A stretch of 50,207 nucleotides of DNA from Hominenteromicrobium sp900549945 (GCA_902472305.1 CABRNK010000021.1:1-50207), one strand, 5' to 3'; shown: positions 23,826 through 32,658, counted from the first letter of the stretch. Notes: generated by a model from the letters alone, not told the origin. A program made the numbers and translations.

Positions 23826-23868
23826 CATAATCGCTTGTCCGCTGCGCAGTCTATTTGTAAAGGCGCAG

Positions 23869-23923
23869 CGCTGAAAGCACGATGCGGCGCCTGCCTTTGC
23901 GGGCGCCGCATCGCATTTTCAGC
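23869..23923. other. Long GC-rich hairpin between cold-shock gene and small gene
   Basis: GCTGAAA, three unpaired bases and CGATGCGGCGCC pair with GGCGCCGCATCG, three unpaired bases and TTTCAGC, forming a stem of about 19 base pairs with a ten-base loop. There is no T tract, so it is not a classical terminator. It may be a processed RNA structure or a small palindromic repeat. Confidence 0.6.
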
Positions 23924-23958
23924 ACCGCCCAGTTCAGCAGAAAGGACAGGTCACTTTT

Positions 23959-24201
23959 ATGAAGGATATGGAAGAAAAGCGCTTTCAGTACGGCGAGCAC
24001 GTCGAAATTTTCCCGAACCTTTCCGATACCGCCTCCGCCAACGAGTGCACCGGCCTGATGCCGACGCCGCCGGTCACGCCGGACGAATACGAGTCGTATC
24101 AGGAGCTGCACAGCATGGAGGTGCCAAAAAAGCTGCCGGGCCGCCGGGAATTCCAGACCGGCATTTTTGACGACAAACCCGAGGAAATCTCCCTGCGCTG
24201 A
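23959..24201 (+). CDS. Small acidic hypothetical protein
   Basis: An 80-residue hydrophilic protein without membrane segment or signal. It has a Pro-rich middle (GLMPTPPVTPDEYESYQEL) and ends PEEISLR. AAAGGA lies 12 bases before the first ATG; a second ATG at 23968 is also possible. A good terminator follows, and codon use matches neighbours, so it is likely real. No family recognised. Confidence 0.6.
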   Translation: MKDMEEKRFQYGEHVEIFPNLSDTASANECTGLMPTPPVTPDEYESYQELHSMEVPKKLPGRREFQTGIFDDKPEEISLR

Positions 24202-24208
24202 CAAAAAG

Positions 24209-24264
24209 AGCCGTCCTGAGCAGGGCGCTGCACTCCGCAGCGCCGCCCGGGGCGGCCTTTTTTA
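24209..24264 (+). terminator. Two-part terminator after the small acidic protein gene
   Basis: GCCGTCC and GGGGCGGCC form an outer stem around GGCGCTGC-actcc-GCAGCGCC (24223-24244), followed by six T and TATTTT. Confidence 0.8.
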
Positions 24265-24281
24265 TTTTACCACACCCGCAC

Positions 24282-25364
24282 TCAGATGATCTCGAGCGCG
24301 TCGCGGTCCGGCAGAACCGGGAACGGCGCCGCCGGCAGCGTCTGATACCAAAATGCGACGGAGGCGATGTCATCCTGCAAGGGCAGATACCGCCCTCCGC
24401 TGCGCCAGCCGAGCGCCTGAATCGTCACCCTGAGGTCGCTTTCAAAGCGGACGGGGTCCATGATATGCCAGCGGTAGAGGCCGAAGCGCTTCTGCGAACG
24501 GTAGAGCGCATCGGTACCCACAGCCTGCATGCCGGTGTACGGCGTCGTGAAGGAAACGTAGCGGTCGTGGGTTTTCGGGTCCTCGAAATTATAGGAGCCG
24601 CAGAAATAGTCCTCCGTGCCGGTACCGCAGACCGTCGGGTATGCGGCGTCGCCGTCCAAGTAGAATTTGATCTCGCCCTCACCCCACCAGCCGGCGTTGT
24701 TGACGCCCCACGCCATGTACGTGCCGACGTACTGCCCCTTGCCGCGCACGCCGTCGAGGATCGTGTAAACGCCCTTGTACGGCAGCGGGTCCACGCGGCG
24801 GAACTGCGCGTGGAAATAGGCGCAGTCCGGCCCGACGTCGGTCAGCGTGTAGTCGATCTGGTAGTACATCGTCACCGGGTCGTCCGCGCGGTTTTCGAGC
24901 GTCATGCGGCACCGCCGGCGAAACGGCATCGTCCAGTAGCAGTTGAACGCACTGCCCGGATTGACGCAGACCGCAAGCGAGGAGATCTGCATGTATTCCT
25001 GCCAACCGCAGCAGAAGAAATCGCCGATCGGGCACTCCACCGCGGGCGTCTCCTGTTCCTCCCAGTAGATGCGCAGGATCGTGCTGCGCCACTGACCGGT
25101 CGGCGTCAGCCAAATGTGCTGGATCGCGCCGGGGCCCTCGATGTCCGCGATCTCAAACACCGCGCCCGGCTCGATGACGATATACGGGTTCACCTTCCAG
25201 CCCGTGCCGAGGTCGCGCGCCGCATTGCGCGCCGAACCGCTTTCGAGCGGGCACATGCCGCCCTTCCCCTTTTCCCCGGTGAAATTCTCCGGGCTGATCG
25301 AGCGGGTCTTTGCGTCCGACAGGCGCGAAAGATTGCCCATGTGCATGCCTAAACCGTTGAACAT
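24282..25364 (-). CDS. GH172 (DUF2961) glycoside hydrolase
   Basis: A 360-residue intracellular protein of the DUF2961 family, now glycoside hydrolase family 172; characterised members act on alpha-D-fructofuranosides (difructose dianhydride) or D-arabinofuranosides. The start at 25364 follows TTGGAGGC and gives MFNGLGMHMGNLSRL. Recognisable family features are ARSISPENFTGEKGKGG-like RSISPENFTGEKGKGG (about 21-36), GPGAIQHIWLT (near 77), GEGEIKFYLDGD (near 228) and GTGTEDYF (near 246), the last two carrying the acidic residues expected at the active site. There is no signal peptide. It has its own promoter and palindromic operator. Confidence 0.88.
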   Translation of the reverse strand: MFNGLGMHMGNLSRLSDAKTRSISPENFTGEKGKGGMCPLESGSARNAARDLGTGWKVNPYIVIEPGAVFEIADIEGPGAIQHIWLTPTGQWRSTILRIYWEEQETPAVECPIGDFFCCGWQEYMQISSLAVCVNPGSAFNCYWTMPFRRRCRMTLENRADDPVTMYYQIDYTLTDVGPDCAYFHAQFRRVDPLPYKGVYTILDGVRGKGQYVGTYMAWGVNNAGWWGEGEIKFYLDGDAAYPTVCGTGTEDYFCGSYNFEDPKTHDRYVSFTTPYTGMQAVGTDALYRSQKRFGLYRWHIMDPVRFESDLRVTIQALGWRSGGRYLPLQDDIASVAFWYQTLPAAPFPVLPDRDALEII

Positions 25365-25382
25365 AACAACGCCTCCAAATCC

Positions 25383-25398
25383 GGCAAATCGATTTGCC
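25383..25398. promoter_or_regulatory. 16-bp perfect palindrome, likely LacI-family operator
   Basis: GGCAAATCGATTTGCC lies between promoter and ribosome binding site of the GH172 gene, at about +5 to +25 of the transcript. The central CG flanked by A/T-rich half-sites is typical for LacI-family repressors. No LacI gene is in the window. Confidence 0.65.
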
Positions 25399-25410
25399 TT
25401 TCTGAGGCCT

Positions 25411-25439
25411 ATTGTACTGCATTCGCGCGGCCCGCACAA
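25411..25439 (-). promoter_or_regulatory. Sigma-A promoter of the GH172 gene
   Basis: On the minus strand TTGTGC (25439-25434) and TACAAT (25416-25411) are 17 bp apart, upstream of the palindrome. Confidence 0.75.
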
Positions 25440-25487
25440 GCCGCATCCGCCACAAGATTCCGCACGTCCGCTTGTGCTTTCTGACGG

Positions 25488-26873
25488 TCAGATCACACGG
25501 AAACGCTTCCATTTTCCGGATTTATAGCGCAGCAGCGTGAAAATCACGCGCACACCCCAGTCGCAGCACATCGCGAGCGCAACGCCGATCACGCCGAGGT
25601 TCAGCCAGATGCCGAGCACGACGGACAGGACGAGCCGGCAGGCGGCTGTGGAAAAGATCGAGACGAGCATCGCATACCGCACGTCGCCTGCGGCGCGCAT
25701 GCCGTTTGGCATCACGCCCGAAAACGGGTAGAACACCGCGTTGAACACGTTGTGGATCAGGACGAGCACGACGACGAGCTGCGTGACCGCACCGTCGAGC
25801 GGATAAAGCTGCATGATCAGCGGTGTGGCCGCGAACACGAGCGCATTCCATACGACGGAGATCAAAAGCGTGATGCGCATCAGCTTCTGCATGTAGTATT
25901 CCGCCGCCTCGCCGTCGCCGGCGCCCATACACTGCCCGATGACCGTGACAAAGGCCGGGCCCATCGCCGCGCCGACCAGCGCCGCCAGCGACCAGATGCT
26001 CTGCGCGATGCCGTTCGCCGCAATCTGCACCGTGCCGAACAGCGCCGTGATGCTGCTCAGCGCGACCTTGATGAGCTGGAACAGGCCGTTTTCCACGCCG
26101 TTCGGCACCGCGACGCGCAGGATGCGCCAGAGCATGCCGCCGTCCCAGCGCAGAATATCCCGCAGCCGATACGCGACCGCCCTGTTTTTGCCGAAGCAGA
26201 ATACGGTGACGGCCACGGCCGTAAAAATGCGCGACAGAAGCGTCGGGTAAGCCACGCCCGCCACGCCGGCATGCAGCACAAAGATGCCGATCGCATTGCC
26301 GGCGATGTTGATGACGTTGGAGGATGCCGAGATGTACAGCGTCACCTTGGTGCAGTTCATGCTTCGGCAGAGCGCCGCACCGGCGTTATACACCGCGATC
26401 GCCGGGAAGGAGTACGCCGAGATGCGCAGGTAGGTGACGCACGCCTCCATGACGTCCGCCTCCACGCTGCCGAACAGAAGGCGGAGGATCTGCCGGTTCC
26501 AGATGAGCGAGACCGCCATCAGAACCGCAGACAGCAGTGTGGAAAACATCAGGAGCTGGCTGCCGGATAAATTCGCGGACGCGCGCTCCCGGCGGCCGAT
26601 GTATTGGCTGACGACAACCGCGCCGCCCGATGCCAGCGCCGTAAACAGGTAGATAAAAATTGTGTTGAACATGTTGACGAGCGAGACACCGGAAACTGCC
26701 GCATCGCCCGCATAGCTGACCATGAACGTGTCGGCGATGCCGACGAGCATCACGAGAAGCTGCTCGAAAAACAGCGGCACCACGAGCTTTTTGATGTCCG
26801 CATCAGAAAAGCGCATGCGCGCCTTCGGGAGCTGTGCTTTCGGCTCGATCAGCCGGCTGAGAACTCCACCCAT
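25488..26873 (-). CDS. MATE-family efflux transporter
   Basis: A 461-residue membrane protein with about twelve hydrophobic segments in two similar halves. MATE features include PLFFEQLLVMLVGIADTFMVS (about 33-53), SGVSLVNMF, VVVSQYIGRRE (near 86) and, in the second half, GAAMGPAFVTVIGQCMGAGD. Such transporters expel organic cations, drugs or metabolites in exchange for sodium or protons; the substrate is unknown. GGAGGG eight bases upstream supports the ATG. It lies downstream of a LysR gene on the same strand, though a terminator separates them. Confidence 0.9.
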   Translation of the reverse strand: MGGVLSRLIEPKAQLPKARMRFSDADIKKLVVPLFFEQLLVMLVGIADTFMVSYAGDAAVSGVSLVNMFNTIFIYLFTALASGGAVVVSQYIGRRERASANLSGSQLLMFSTLLSAVLMAVSLIWNRQILRLLFGSVEADVMEACVTYLRISAYSFPAIAVYNAGAALCRSMNCTKVTLYISASSNVINIAGNAIGIFVLHAGVAGVAYPTLLSRIFTAVAVTVFCFGKNRAVAYRLRDILRWDGGMLWRILRVAVPNGVENGLFQLIKVALSSITALFGTVQIAANGIAQSIWSLAALVGAAMGPAFVTVIGQCMGAGDGEAAEYYMQKLMRITLLISVVWNALVFAATPLIMQLYPLDGAVTQLVVVLVLIHNVFNAVFYPFSGVMPNGMRAAGDVRYAMLVSIFSTAACRLVLSVVLGIWLNLGVIGVALAMCCDWGVRVIFTLLRYKSGKWKRFRVI

Positions 26874-26973
26874 AATAAATTCCCTCCGTTAGTAGCTTTC
26901 ATTGCCGCCGCACGGCCGGTCTTTCCTTCCGGCGCGCCGTTTCTTTACGCGCTGTGCGCAGCGCTTCGGCTGC

Positions 26974-27006
26974 CAAAAAACAAGGCGCCCGCCGCGGGAC
27001 GCCTTC
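26974..27006 (-). terminator. Terminator after the lysR-like gene
   Basis: On the minus strand AAGGCGTCCCG pairs with CGGGCGCCTT and is followed by a T tract down to 26975. Confidence 0.8.
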
Positions 27007-27052
27007 ATTGTAATGCAAGTTCACAGCAATGTCCAATACCTATGCTGTATAT

Positions 27053-27928
27053 TCAAAAATGCTCAAATTGTATTTTCAAGTGCTCGATGAAACAACGCAC
27101 CGCAGGCGGATAGGCCTGCAAATTCTTCCACGCCAGCACCGAGCCGATCTCCAGCGCCGGAGAAAGCGGGATAAAGCGCAGATTTTCGCCGATGTTGTCC
27201 TGATCGATCGTCAGCGCCACCCCGGCGCCCTTTTCCACCAGCGCCGCACCGTTTCGGATGAGGTTGTACCGCACGGCGACTTCCATGCTGTCGAACAGAT
27301 CGCCGAACCACCCGGCGATCTCGTCGCGCACGCCGTCCCGATTGCCGAAGAGGATCGGCATGCCAAGCAGATCCTGCGGGTGCACGGCCTCTTTTTCGGC
27401 GAGCGGCGAATCCCTGCGCACCAACGCGCCGTAGCGCTCGCGCACCGGCATGCGGATGAACGAAAACCGGCTGACGTCGACCGGCTCGATCAGGAAGCCG
27501 ATATCCAAAAGCCCCTTTTCCATTCTGTCCTTCACATCGTCGGCGGTCGCGCTGTAAATGTGGAAGCGCACCCGCGGGTGAACCGTGCGGAAAGCGACGA
27601 TCTGCTCGGCCAGAACGGAGAAGCTGCGCGCTTCGGCGCAGCCGATCGAGACGGCGCCGGTGAGGTCGCCCTCGCTGCGGGAAAGTTCCGCCTTCGCCTT
27701 GTCCGACAGCGCGACGATCTCCTGCGCGCGCTGCTTTAAGAGCATGCCCTCCTCAGTCAGCGTCATGCGGTATTTGTTTCGGTGAAACAGCTTCACCCCA
27801 AGCTCCTCCTCAAGCTGCATGAGCTGGCGCGAAAGCGTCGGCTGTGTCACATGCAGAAGGCCGGCGGCGCGCGTGATGTTTTCCTCCCGCGCCACCATCA
27901 AAAAATACCGTAGAACGCGCAGCTCCAT
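27053..27928 (-). CDS. LysR-family transcriptional regulator
   Basis: A 291-residue regulator. The N-terminal winged helix has the family pattern MELRVLRYFLMVAREENITRAAGLLHVTQPTLSRQLMQLE (split here over residues 1-40), and an effector-binding domain follows from about 90. I prefer the ATG at 27928, 11 bases after AGGAGG; a GTG nine bases upstream is too close to that site. The neighbouring MATE exporter is a plausible target but the two are not divergent, so the regulon is uncertain. Confidence 0.9.
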   Translation of the reverse strand: MELRVLRYFLMVAREENITRAAGLLHVTQPTLSRQLMQLEEELGVKLFHRNKYRMTLTEEGMLLKQRAQEIVALSDKAKAELSRSEGDLTGAVSIGCAEARSFSVLAEQIVAFRTVHPRVRFHIYSATADDVKDRMEKGLLDIGFLIEPVDVSRFSFIRMPVRERYGALVRRDSPLAEKEAVHPQDLLGMPILFGNRDGVRDEIAGWFGDLFDSMEVAVRYNLIRNGAALVEKGAGVALTIDQDNIGENLRFIPLSPALEIGSVLAWKNLQAYPPAVRCFIEHLKIQFEHF

Positions 27929-27961
27929 GCTTTTCACCGCCTCCTTCCTCTCTTTACGGCT

Positions 27962-27990
27962 ATTATACCGGCTTTTTCCCCACTTTTCAA
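27962..27990 (-). promoter_or_regulatory. Sigma-A promoter of the lysR-like gene
   Basis: On the minus strand TTGAAA (27990-27985) and TATAAT (27967-27962) are separated by 17 bp. Confidence 0.8.
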
Positions 27991-28144
27991 GGCATTTTAA
28001 CTAAAAACCGCCGGCACACCGAAAAAAAAGATTTCATCGCAAATTCAGCCGGATAACGCCACAAATACTATAATTTTGATCATTTTATACCGCATTCGAC
28101 GCTTTATTACAACAAATTTTCTTGTCAATTCTCAGACTTTCCCC

Positions 28145-28173
28145 TTGCAATAGCCCGGCGTATATGGTAGAAT
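28145..28173 (+). promoter_or_regulatory. Vegetative promoter of spo0A
   Basis: TTGCAA (28145-28150) and TAGAAT (28168-28173) are 17 bp apart, 35 bp before the start codon. No clear 0A box (TGTCGAA) is visible nearby. Confidence 0.7.
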
Positions 28174-28207
28174 TTGTTCACAATTCAAATCACGCAGGAG
28201 GTAAGTC

Positions 28208-28969
28208 ATGGAAAAACAAATAAAGATTATTATTTGTGCGGATGACGGCGAATGGAGCCGGGAAAATACCGACGCCATTTCGGCCAAAGGCGCACAAGTT
28301 ATGATCGCCGGAAGGAACGGTGCGGCTCTGCTCTCAAGGATCCGGGAGGAAAAACCGGACGCCGTCATTATGGAGCTTTTTATGCCCGGCCTCGACGCAC
28401 TGGGCGTTATGCACGCGGTCAAAAGCGAGGGGCTTTCGGAGCCCGTTTTCATTGTGACCGCTTCGTATTCCGCGCCCGCGCTCGAGCGGCAGGTCATGGA
28501 GGCCGGCGCCTCGTATTTCGCGATCCAGCCCTACAATAAGGCCGAGATGATCGACCGCATTCTCGCGCTTACAGGGGCCTCCAGCCACGCGGCTGCGGCG
28601 GGCACAAGCCGCTCCGACCTGCGCATTCAGGTCACGGAGATTCTGCACCAGATCGGCGTTCCCGCCCACATCAAGGGTTACCACTATCTGCGGGACTCGA
28701 TCATCATGGCAATCGAGGAGCCGGAAATCATCAATGCCGTCACAAAGCAGCTTTACCCGAGCGTTGCAAAGCAGTATGAGACAACGAGCTCGCGCGTCGA
28801 GCGTGCGATTCGGCACGCGATCGAGGTCGCATGGGACCGCGGCGACGTGGACGTCCTGAATTCCTATTTCGGATATACGATACATAATACCCGTGGCAAG
28901 CCGACGAACAGCGAATTTATTGCGATGATCTCCGACAAGCTCTGCCTCCAGATGGACAACGTCTCCTGA
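28208..28969 (+). CDS. spo0A: Spo0A, sporulation master regulator with degenerate receiver
   Basis: A 253-residue response regulator. The C-terminal Spo0A domain (about 138-250) is intact: IGVPAHIKGYHYLRDSI, TSSRVERAIRHAIEVAW and KPTNSEFIAMISDKL match the classical DNA-binding residues. The receiver (1-115) keeps the acidic pair Asp12-Asp13 and Thr84, but the phosphoacceptor position is Glu56 (VIMELFMPGLD, GAG codon at 28373) and the conserved Lys is Gln107 (FAIQPYNK, CAG at 28526). Phosphorelay control of the usual kind therefore seems impossible; the protein may be always active or use another signal. AGGAGG precedes the ATG. Confidence 0.93.
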   Translation: MEKQIKIIICADDGEWSRENTDAISAKGAQVMIAGRNGAALLSRIREEKPDAVIMELFMPGLDALGVMHAVKSEGLSEPVFIVTASYSAPALERQVMEAGASYFAIQPYNKAEMIDRILALTGASSHAAAAGTSRSDLRIQVTEILHQIGVPAHIKGYHYLRDSIIMAIEEPEIINAVTKQLYPSVAKQYETTSSRVERAIRHAIEVAWDRGDVDVLNSYFGYTIHNTRGKPTNSEFIAMISDKLCLQMDNVS

Positions 28970-29034
28970 CACCCCCTTTTTACGCTAAAACGTGAACGTA
29001 TGCCACAATATAGCAGTCCTTTGATTTTCTACGG

Positions 29035-29078
29035 AAAATGCCCTGCCTCCGACCGAAGCGGAAGCAGGGCATTTTTAT
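29035..29078. terminator. Bidirectional terminator between spo0A and the ABC exporter genes
   Basis: AAATGCCCTGC pairs with GCAGGGCATTT around a purine-rich loop with an A-rich left and T-rich right flank, so it can serve both convergent genes. Confidence 0.88.
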
Positions 29079-29122
29079 AACAATTTTGATTTACGGCTTC
29101 AAGCTGTTGTGGTCTCCATCCG

Positions 29123-30892
29123 TTAGGACTCAAGCTGTGCCGTGTACAGCTCATAATAATTGCCGCGCGCGGCGATCAGCGCGTCGTGATTTCCGCACTC
29201 GGCGATCCCCTTGTTCGCGATGTAGAGAATGCGGTCGCAGTGCTTGATCGTGGAGAGGCGGTGCGCGATGATGAAGCTTGTGCGTCCCTTGAGCAGCGCC
29301 TGCAGGCCCTCCTGCAAAAGCCGCTCGGTCTTGGCGTCGATCGACGAGGTAGCCTCGTCGAGCACGAGAATCTTCGGGTCGGAGAGCAGCGTGCGCGCAA
29401 AGGCGATGAGCTGCTTCTGGCCCTGCGAAAGCCGCGAGCCGCGCTCGTTCACCTGCGTATGGTAGCCCTCGGGCATCTCGCTGATAAAGTCGTGCGCGCG
29501 CACGGTCTTTGCCGCGGCGATGACCTCCTCGTCGGTCGCATCCAGCCGGCCGTAGCGGATATTATCCATGATCGTGCCGGAGAAGATGAAGCTATCCTGC
29601 AGCATGATGCCCATCTGGGCGCGCAGGGAATGCAGAGTGACCTTGGAGATGTCGTGCCCGTCGACGAGCACGCGGCCCGAATCAATGTTATAGAAGCGCG
29701 AGATCAGGTTGACAACAGTTGTCTTGCCCGCGCCGGTCGGGCCAACCAGCGCGATCGATTCGCCCGCCCTGACATCGAGATTGAAGTGCTCGAGGATGTT
29801 GATGGTGCCGTCATACGAGAACGTCACGTCGTCGAACGTCACGCTGCCGCGGATCTCCGGCAGCGTCTCGGCGTCCGGCGCGTCGGCCACAGTGACCGGC
29901 TCGTCGATCATCTCAAAGATGCGCTCGAGATACGCCACGGCGTTGATAAATGTGTTGTAGAGGTTCGAAAGCTGGAGAATCGGCTGCCAGAAGCGCCACG
30001 CATAGGCGGAGATCGCGATCAGCGTGCCGATCTGCACCGCGGGCCCGAGCAGAGAGAGGCCGATCAGGTACATTGCGCCGACGACCCACGTCGAGATATT
30101 ATCCACCGAGACCCAGACGAGGTTCGAAGTGATCTGCGCCTTCATCCAGCTCTTGTACATCTTCGTGTTCAGCGTGTTGTAGATCTCGGCGTTTTTCTCC
30201 TCGCGCGTGAACGCCTGCGTGATCTTCATACCGTCGAGGCTCTCGTGCAGGTAGGCGTTCAGGTTGGAGCTCTTGTTCGAGACGTCCTGCCAGGCACGGC
30301 GCTGCGCGGGCTTTAAAATCAGCACGATCAGGAGGAACAGCGGGATGCCGGCCATGACGACCAGCGAGAGCTTCACGTCGCAAAGGAACATAAAGACGGC
30401 GATCAGAATCAGGTTGAAAATTTCGAGCACAAAGTTGATAATGCCGTTCGAGAGCGCATCGGAAACGGAGTTGACATAATTTATGACACGCGTGAGGATC
30501 TTGCCGTGCGGGCGGTCGTCGTAGAACTGGAAGGACAGCCGCTGCAAATGCTCGAACAGATCCTTGCGGATGTCGTAGATGATCTCCTGCCCCACCACGG
30601 TCATGTAGCGCGAGCGCTTGACGGAAAACAGAATTGAAAGCACGATCGAGACGAGCATGATGCCGGCCAGAAGAAAGAGCTGCGGAAAATCCTTGTTCGG
30701 CACGGCGTCGTTCAGCGCGATTTCGATCAGCTTCGGGCCGATCAGCGCGCAGGCCGCGGAGATTGCGGAGAAAATAATCGAAAGCACCATCTTTTTCGCG
30801 TGCCGCTTGATATACACGCCGGCGCGCAGCAGATGCTTGATGCTGAATGGGGTTTCCAGCGATTCATCGACGTCGAAGCGGTTTCTGGCCAT
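29123..30892 (-). CDS. ABC exporter, fused membrane and ATPase domains (subunit B)
   Basis: A 589-residue type IV ABC exporter. Six membrane helices fill residues about 30-310 and the nucleotide-binding domain follows: Walker A GPTGAGKT near 378, signature LSQGQKQ, and Walker B ILVLDEATSSID. The start overlaps the stop of the preceding exporter gene by one base (TAATG), so the two are translated together and most likely form a heterodimer. Such pairs export drugs, lipids or peptides. Both subunits have a Glu after Walker B or its equivalent that differs: here DEATSSID is canonical. Confidence 0.92.
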   Translation of the reverse strand: MARNRFDVDESLETPFSIKHLLRAGVYIKRHAKKMVLSIIFSAISAACALIGPKLIEIALNDAVPNKDFPQLFLLAGIMLVSIVLSILFSVKRSRYMTVVGQEIIYDIRKDLFEHLQRLSFQFYDDRPHGKILTRVINYVNSVSDALSNGIINFVLEIFNLILIAVFMFLCDVKLSLVVMAGIPLFLLIVLILKPAQRRAWQDVSNKSSNLNAYLHESLDGMKITQAFTREEKNAEIYNTLNTKMYKSWMKAQITSNLVWVSVDNISTWVVGAMYLIGLSLLGPAVQIGTLIAISAYAWRFWQPILQLSNLYNTFINAVAYLERIFEMIDEPVTVADAPDAETLPEIRGSVTFDDVTFSYDGTINILEHFNLDVRAGESIALVGPTGAGKTTVVNLISRFYNIDSGRVLVDGHDISKVTLHSLRAQMGIMLQDSFIFSGTIMDNIRYGRLDATDEEVIAAAKTVRAHDFISEMPEGYHTQVNERGSRLSQGQKQLIAFARTLLSDPKILVLDEATSSIDAKTERLLQEGLQALLKGRTSFIIAHRLSTIKHCDRILYIANKGIAECGNHDALIAARGNYYELYTAQLES

Positions 30893-32658
30893 TACGCAGC
30901 GCCCCCTTCCTTCGTGATGCCGTTCTGCAGCTCGTAAACCTCGCGGTAATAGCCCGGCCGCGCGATCAGCTCCTCGTGCGTGCCGATGTCCGCAATGCGG
31001 CCCTTATCGAGAATCACGATGCGGTCGGCGCGCTTTGTCGTCGAGATGCGCTGCGCGACGATGATCTTCGTGCAGGCAAAGTCGAGGCTGGAAAGCTGCT
31101 CCTGAATATATTTTTCGGTTTCCATATCGACGGCAGAGGTCGTGTCGTCGAGGATCAGGATCGACGGGCGGACCGCGAGCGCGCGCGCCAGCGCGATGCG
31201 CTGCTTCTGGCCGCCCGAAAGGCCGGTGCCGCGCTCGCCGATGACCGTGTCAAAGCCCTCGGGCAGCTTGCCGGCAAAATCGACGCAGGCGATCTTCGCA
31301 AAGCGCTGCACGTCCTCCTCAGACAGGTCTGGGTTGCCGTAAGCGATGTTGCCGTCCACCGAGTCGGAGAACAGGAACACATCCTGCGTCGCGATGCCGA
31401 TCGAGCTGCGCAGCTTGTGCAGGTCGTACAGGCCGACGGGCACACCGTCCACGCAGAGCCTGCCCTTCGAGACATCTGCAAAGCGCGGGATCAGGCTGAC
31501 GAGCGAGGTCTTGCCCGAGCCGGTCGGGCCCATGATCGCGACAGTCTCGCCCGGCTTGATGTCGAGGGTGATGTCGCGCAGCACCTCGGCGCCGTTGAGC
31601 TTCAGATCCACGTGGTCGAAGGAAACGGCCCCCGCCACGCGCTCCGCCTTGTTCACGGCGTCGGCGCGCGTGGTGATCGTGGAGCGCGCGTAGTACAGCT
31701 CGATGACCTTCGAGGCCGAGGCAAAGAAGCGCTGCAGATCGTTGATGAGCATGCCGAGCGTGCGCATCGGGTTCGTCAGCGTCCAGCACAGCGAGTTGAA
31801 CAGCGCGAACGTGCCGACCGAGATGCGGCCGATGATGAGGAACGTGCCGCCCACGAGCAGCACCGCGATCGAGAGCGCCTGCGAGAGGCCGTCGATATAC
31901 GGCGAGAATTTGAGCCACAGCAGCGTGGCCTTGAGGTTCGCCTGCTTGTAATCCTCGTTCTTCTCGTCAAAGCGCGCGATCTCGTAGTCCTCGCGTGCAA
32001 AGGCCTTGACGACGCGGTTGCCCGCGATGTTCTCCTGCGCGGCCGTATTCAGGCGGGAGAGCCGCTCGCGCAGGTCGACATACAGCGGATGCACGCGCTT
32101 CGCGAAGGCCTTCGTCAGCAGGAAGATGACCGGCGTGACGGCGAGCATCGACAGCGCAAACAGCCAGTCGACCGCAAGGAACGTGACCGCCGTCGTCAGG
32201 AACAGCACGACGCAGTCGATCAGCATGCGGATGACGTAGCAGACCGTGTGGCGCACCATGTCGAGGTCACCGGTCAGGCGCGTCATCAGGTCGCCGGTGC
32301 GGTTCTTCGAGAAGAAACTGCTGTCCTGCGCCTGCATGTTGGCATAAAGCTCACGGCGCAGCTTGAAAAGCAGCTTCTGCGAGCACGTTTCGTATGTAAT
32401 AATCGACAGATAGTGGAACGAGGTGCGGAAGAGCGTGAAGCCGATCAGCAGCGAGACGAGGAACACGAGGCGGCTCCAAAGCGCCGGCGTGACGCTGCCG
32501 CCCTGCTGCACGGGCGTAAAAACGGTGTCCATGATCTGCGCCGTCAAAACGGAATTGACGAGCGCCATCATAGAGATGAGAACGGTGGAACACAGCGCGA
32601 AAACATATCGCTTTCGGCAGCCCTCCAGGTTTTTCCAAACCCATTTCATCTGAAACAT
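30892..32658 (-). CDS. ABC exporter, fused membrane and ATPase domains (subunit A)
   Basis: A 588-residue partner exporter. The ATG at 32658 lies about ten bases after GGAAGG and begins MFQMKWVWKNLEG; an in-frame extension to 32703 lacks a binding site. Walker A is GPTGSGKT, signature LSGGQKQR, and Walker B ILILDDTTSAVD: an Asp replaces the catalytic Glu that normally follows the Walker B Asp. In heterodimeric exporters one subunit usually has such a degenerate site, which fits pairing with the downstream gene. A TATAAT-like -10 lies at 32746-32741 on the minus strand. Confidence 0.92.
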   Translation of the reverse strand: MFQMKWVWKNLEGCRKRYVFALCSTVLISMMALVNSVLTAQIMDTVFTPVQQGGSVTPALWSRLVFLVSLLIGFTLFRTSFHYLSIITYETCSQKLLFKLRRELYANMQAQDSSFFSKNRTGDLMTRLTGDLDMVRHTVCYVIRMLIDCVVLFLTTAVTFLAVDWLFALSMLAVTPVIFLLTKAFAKRVHPLYVDLRERLSRLNTAAQENIAGNRVVKAFAREDYEIARFDEKNEDYKQANLKATLLWLKFSPYIDGLSQALSIAVLLVGGTFLIIGRISVGTFALFNSLCWTLTNPMRTLGMLINDLQRFFASASKVIELYYARSTITTRADAVNKAERVAGAVSFDHVDLKLNGAEVLRDITLDIKPGETVAIMGPTGSGKTSLVSLIPRFADVSKGRLCVDGVPVGLYDLHKLRSSIGIATQDVFLFSDSVDGNIAYGNPDLSEEDVQRFAKIACVDFAGKLPEGFDTVIGERGTGLSGGQKQRIALARALAVRPSILILDDTTSAVDMETEKYIQEQLSSLDFACTKIIVAQRISTTKRADRIVILDKGRIADIGTHEELIARPGYYREVYELQNGITKEGGAA

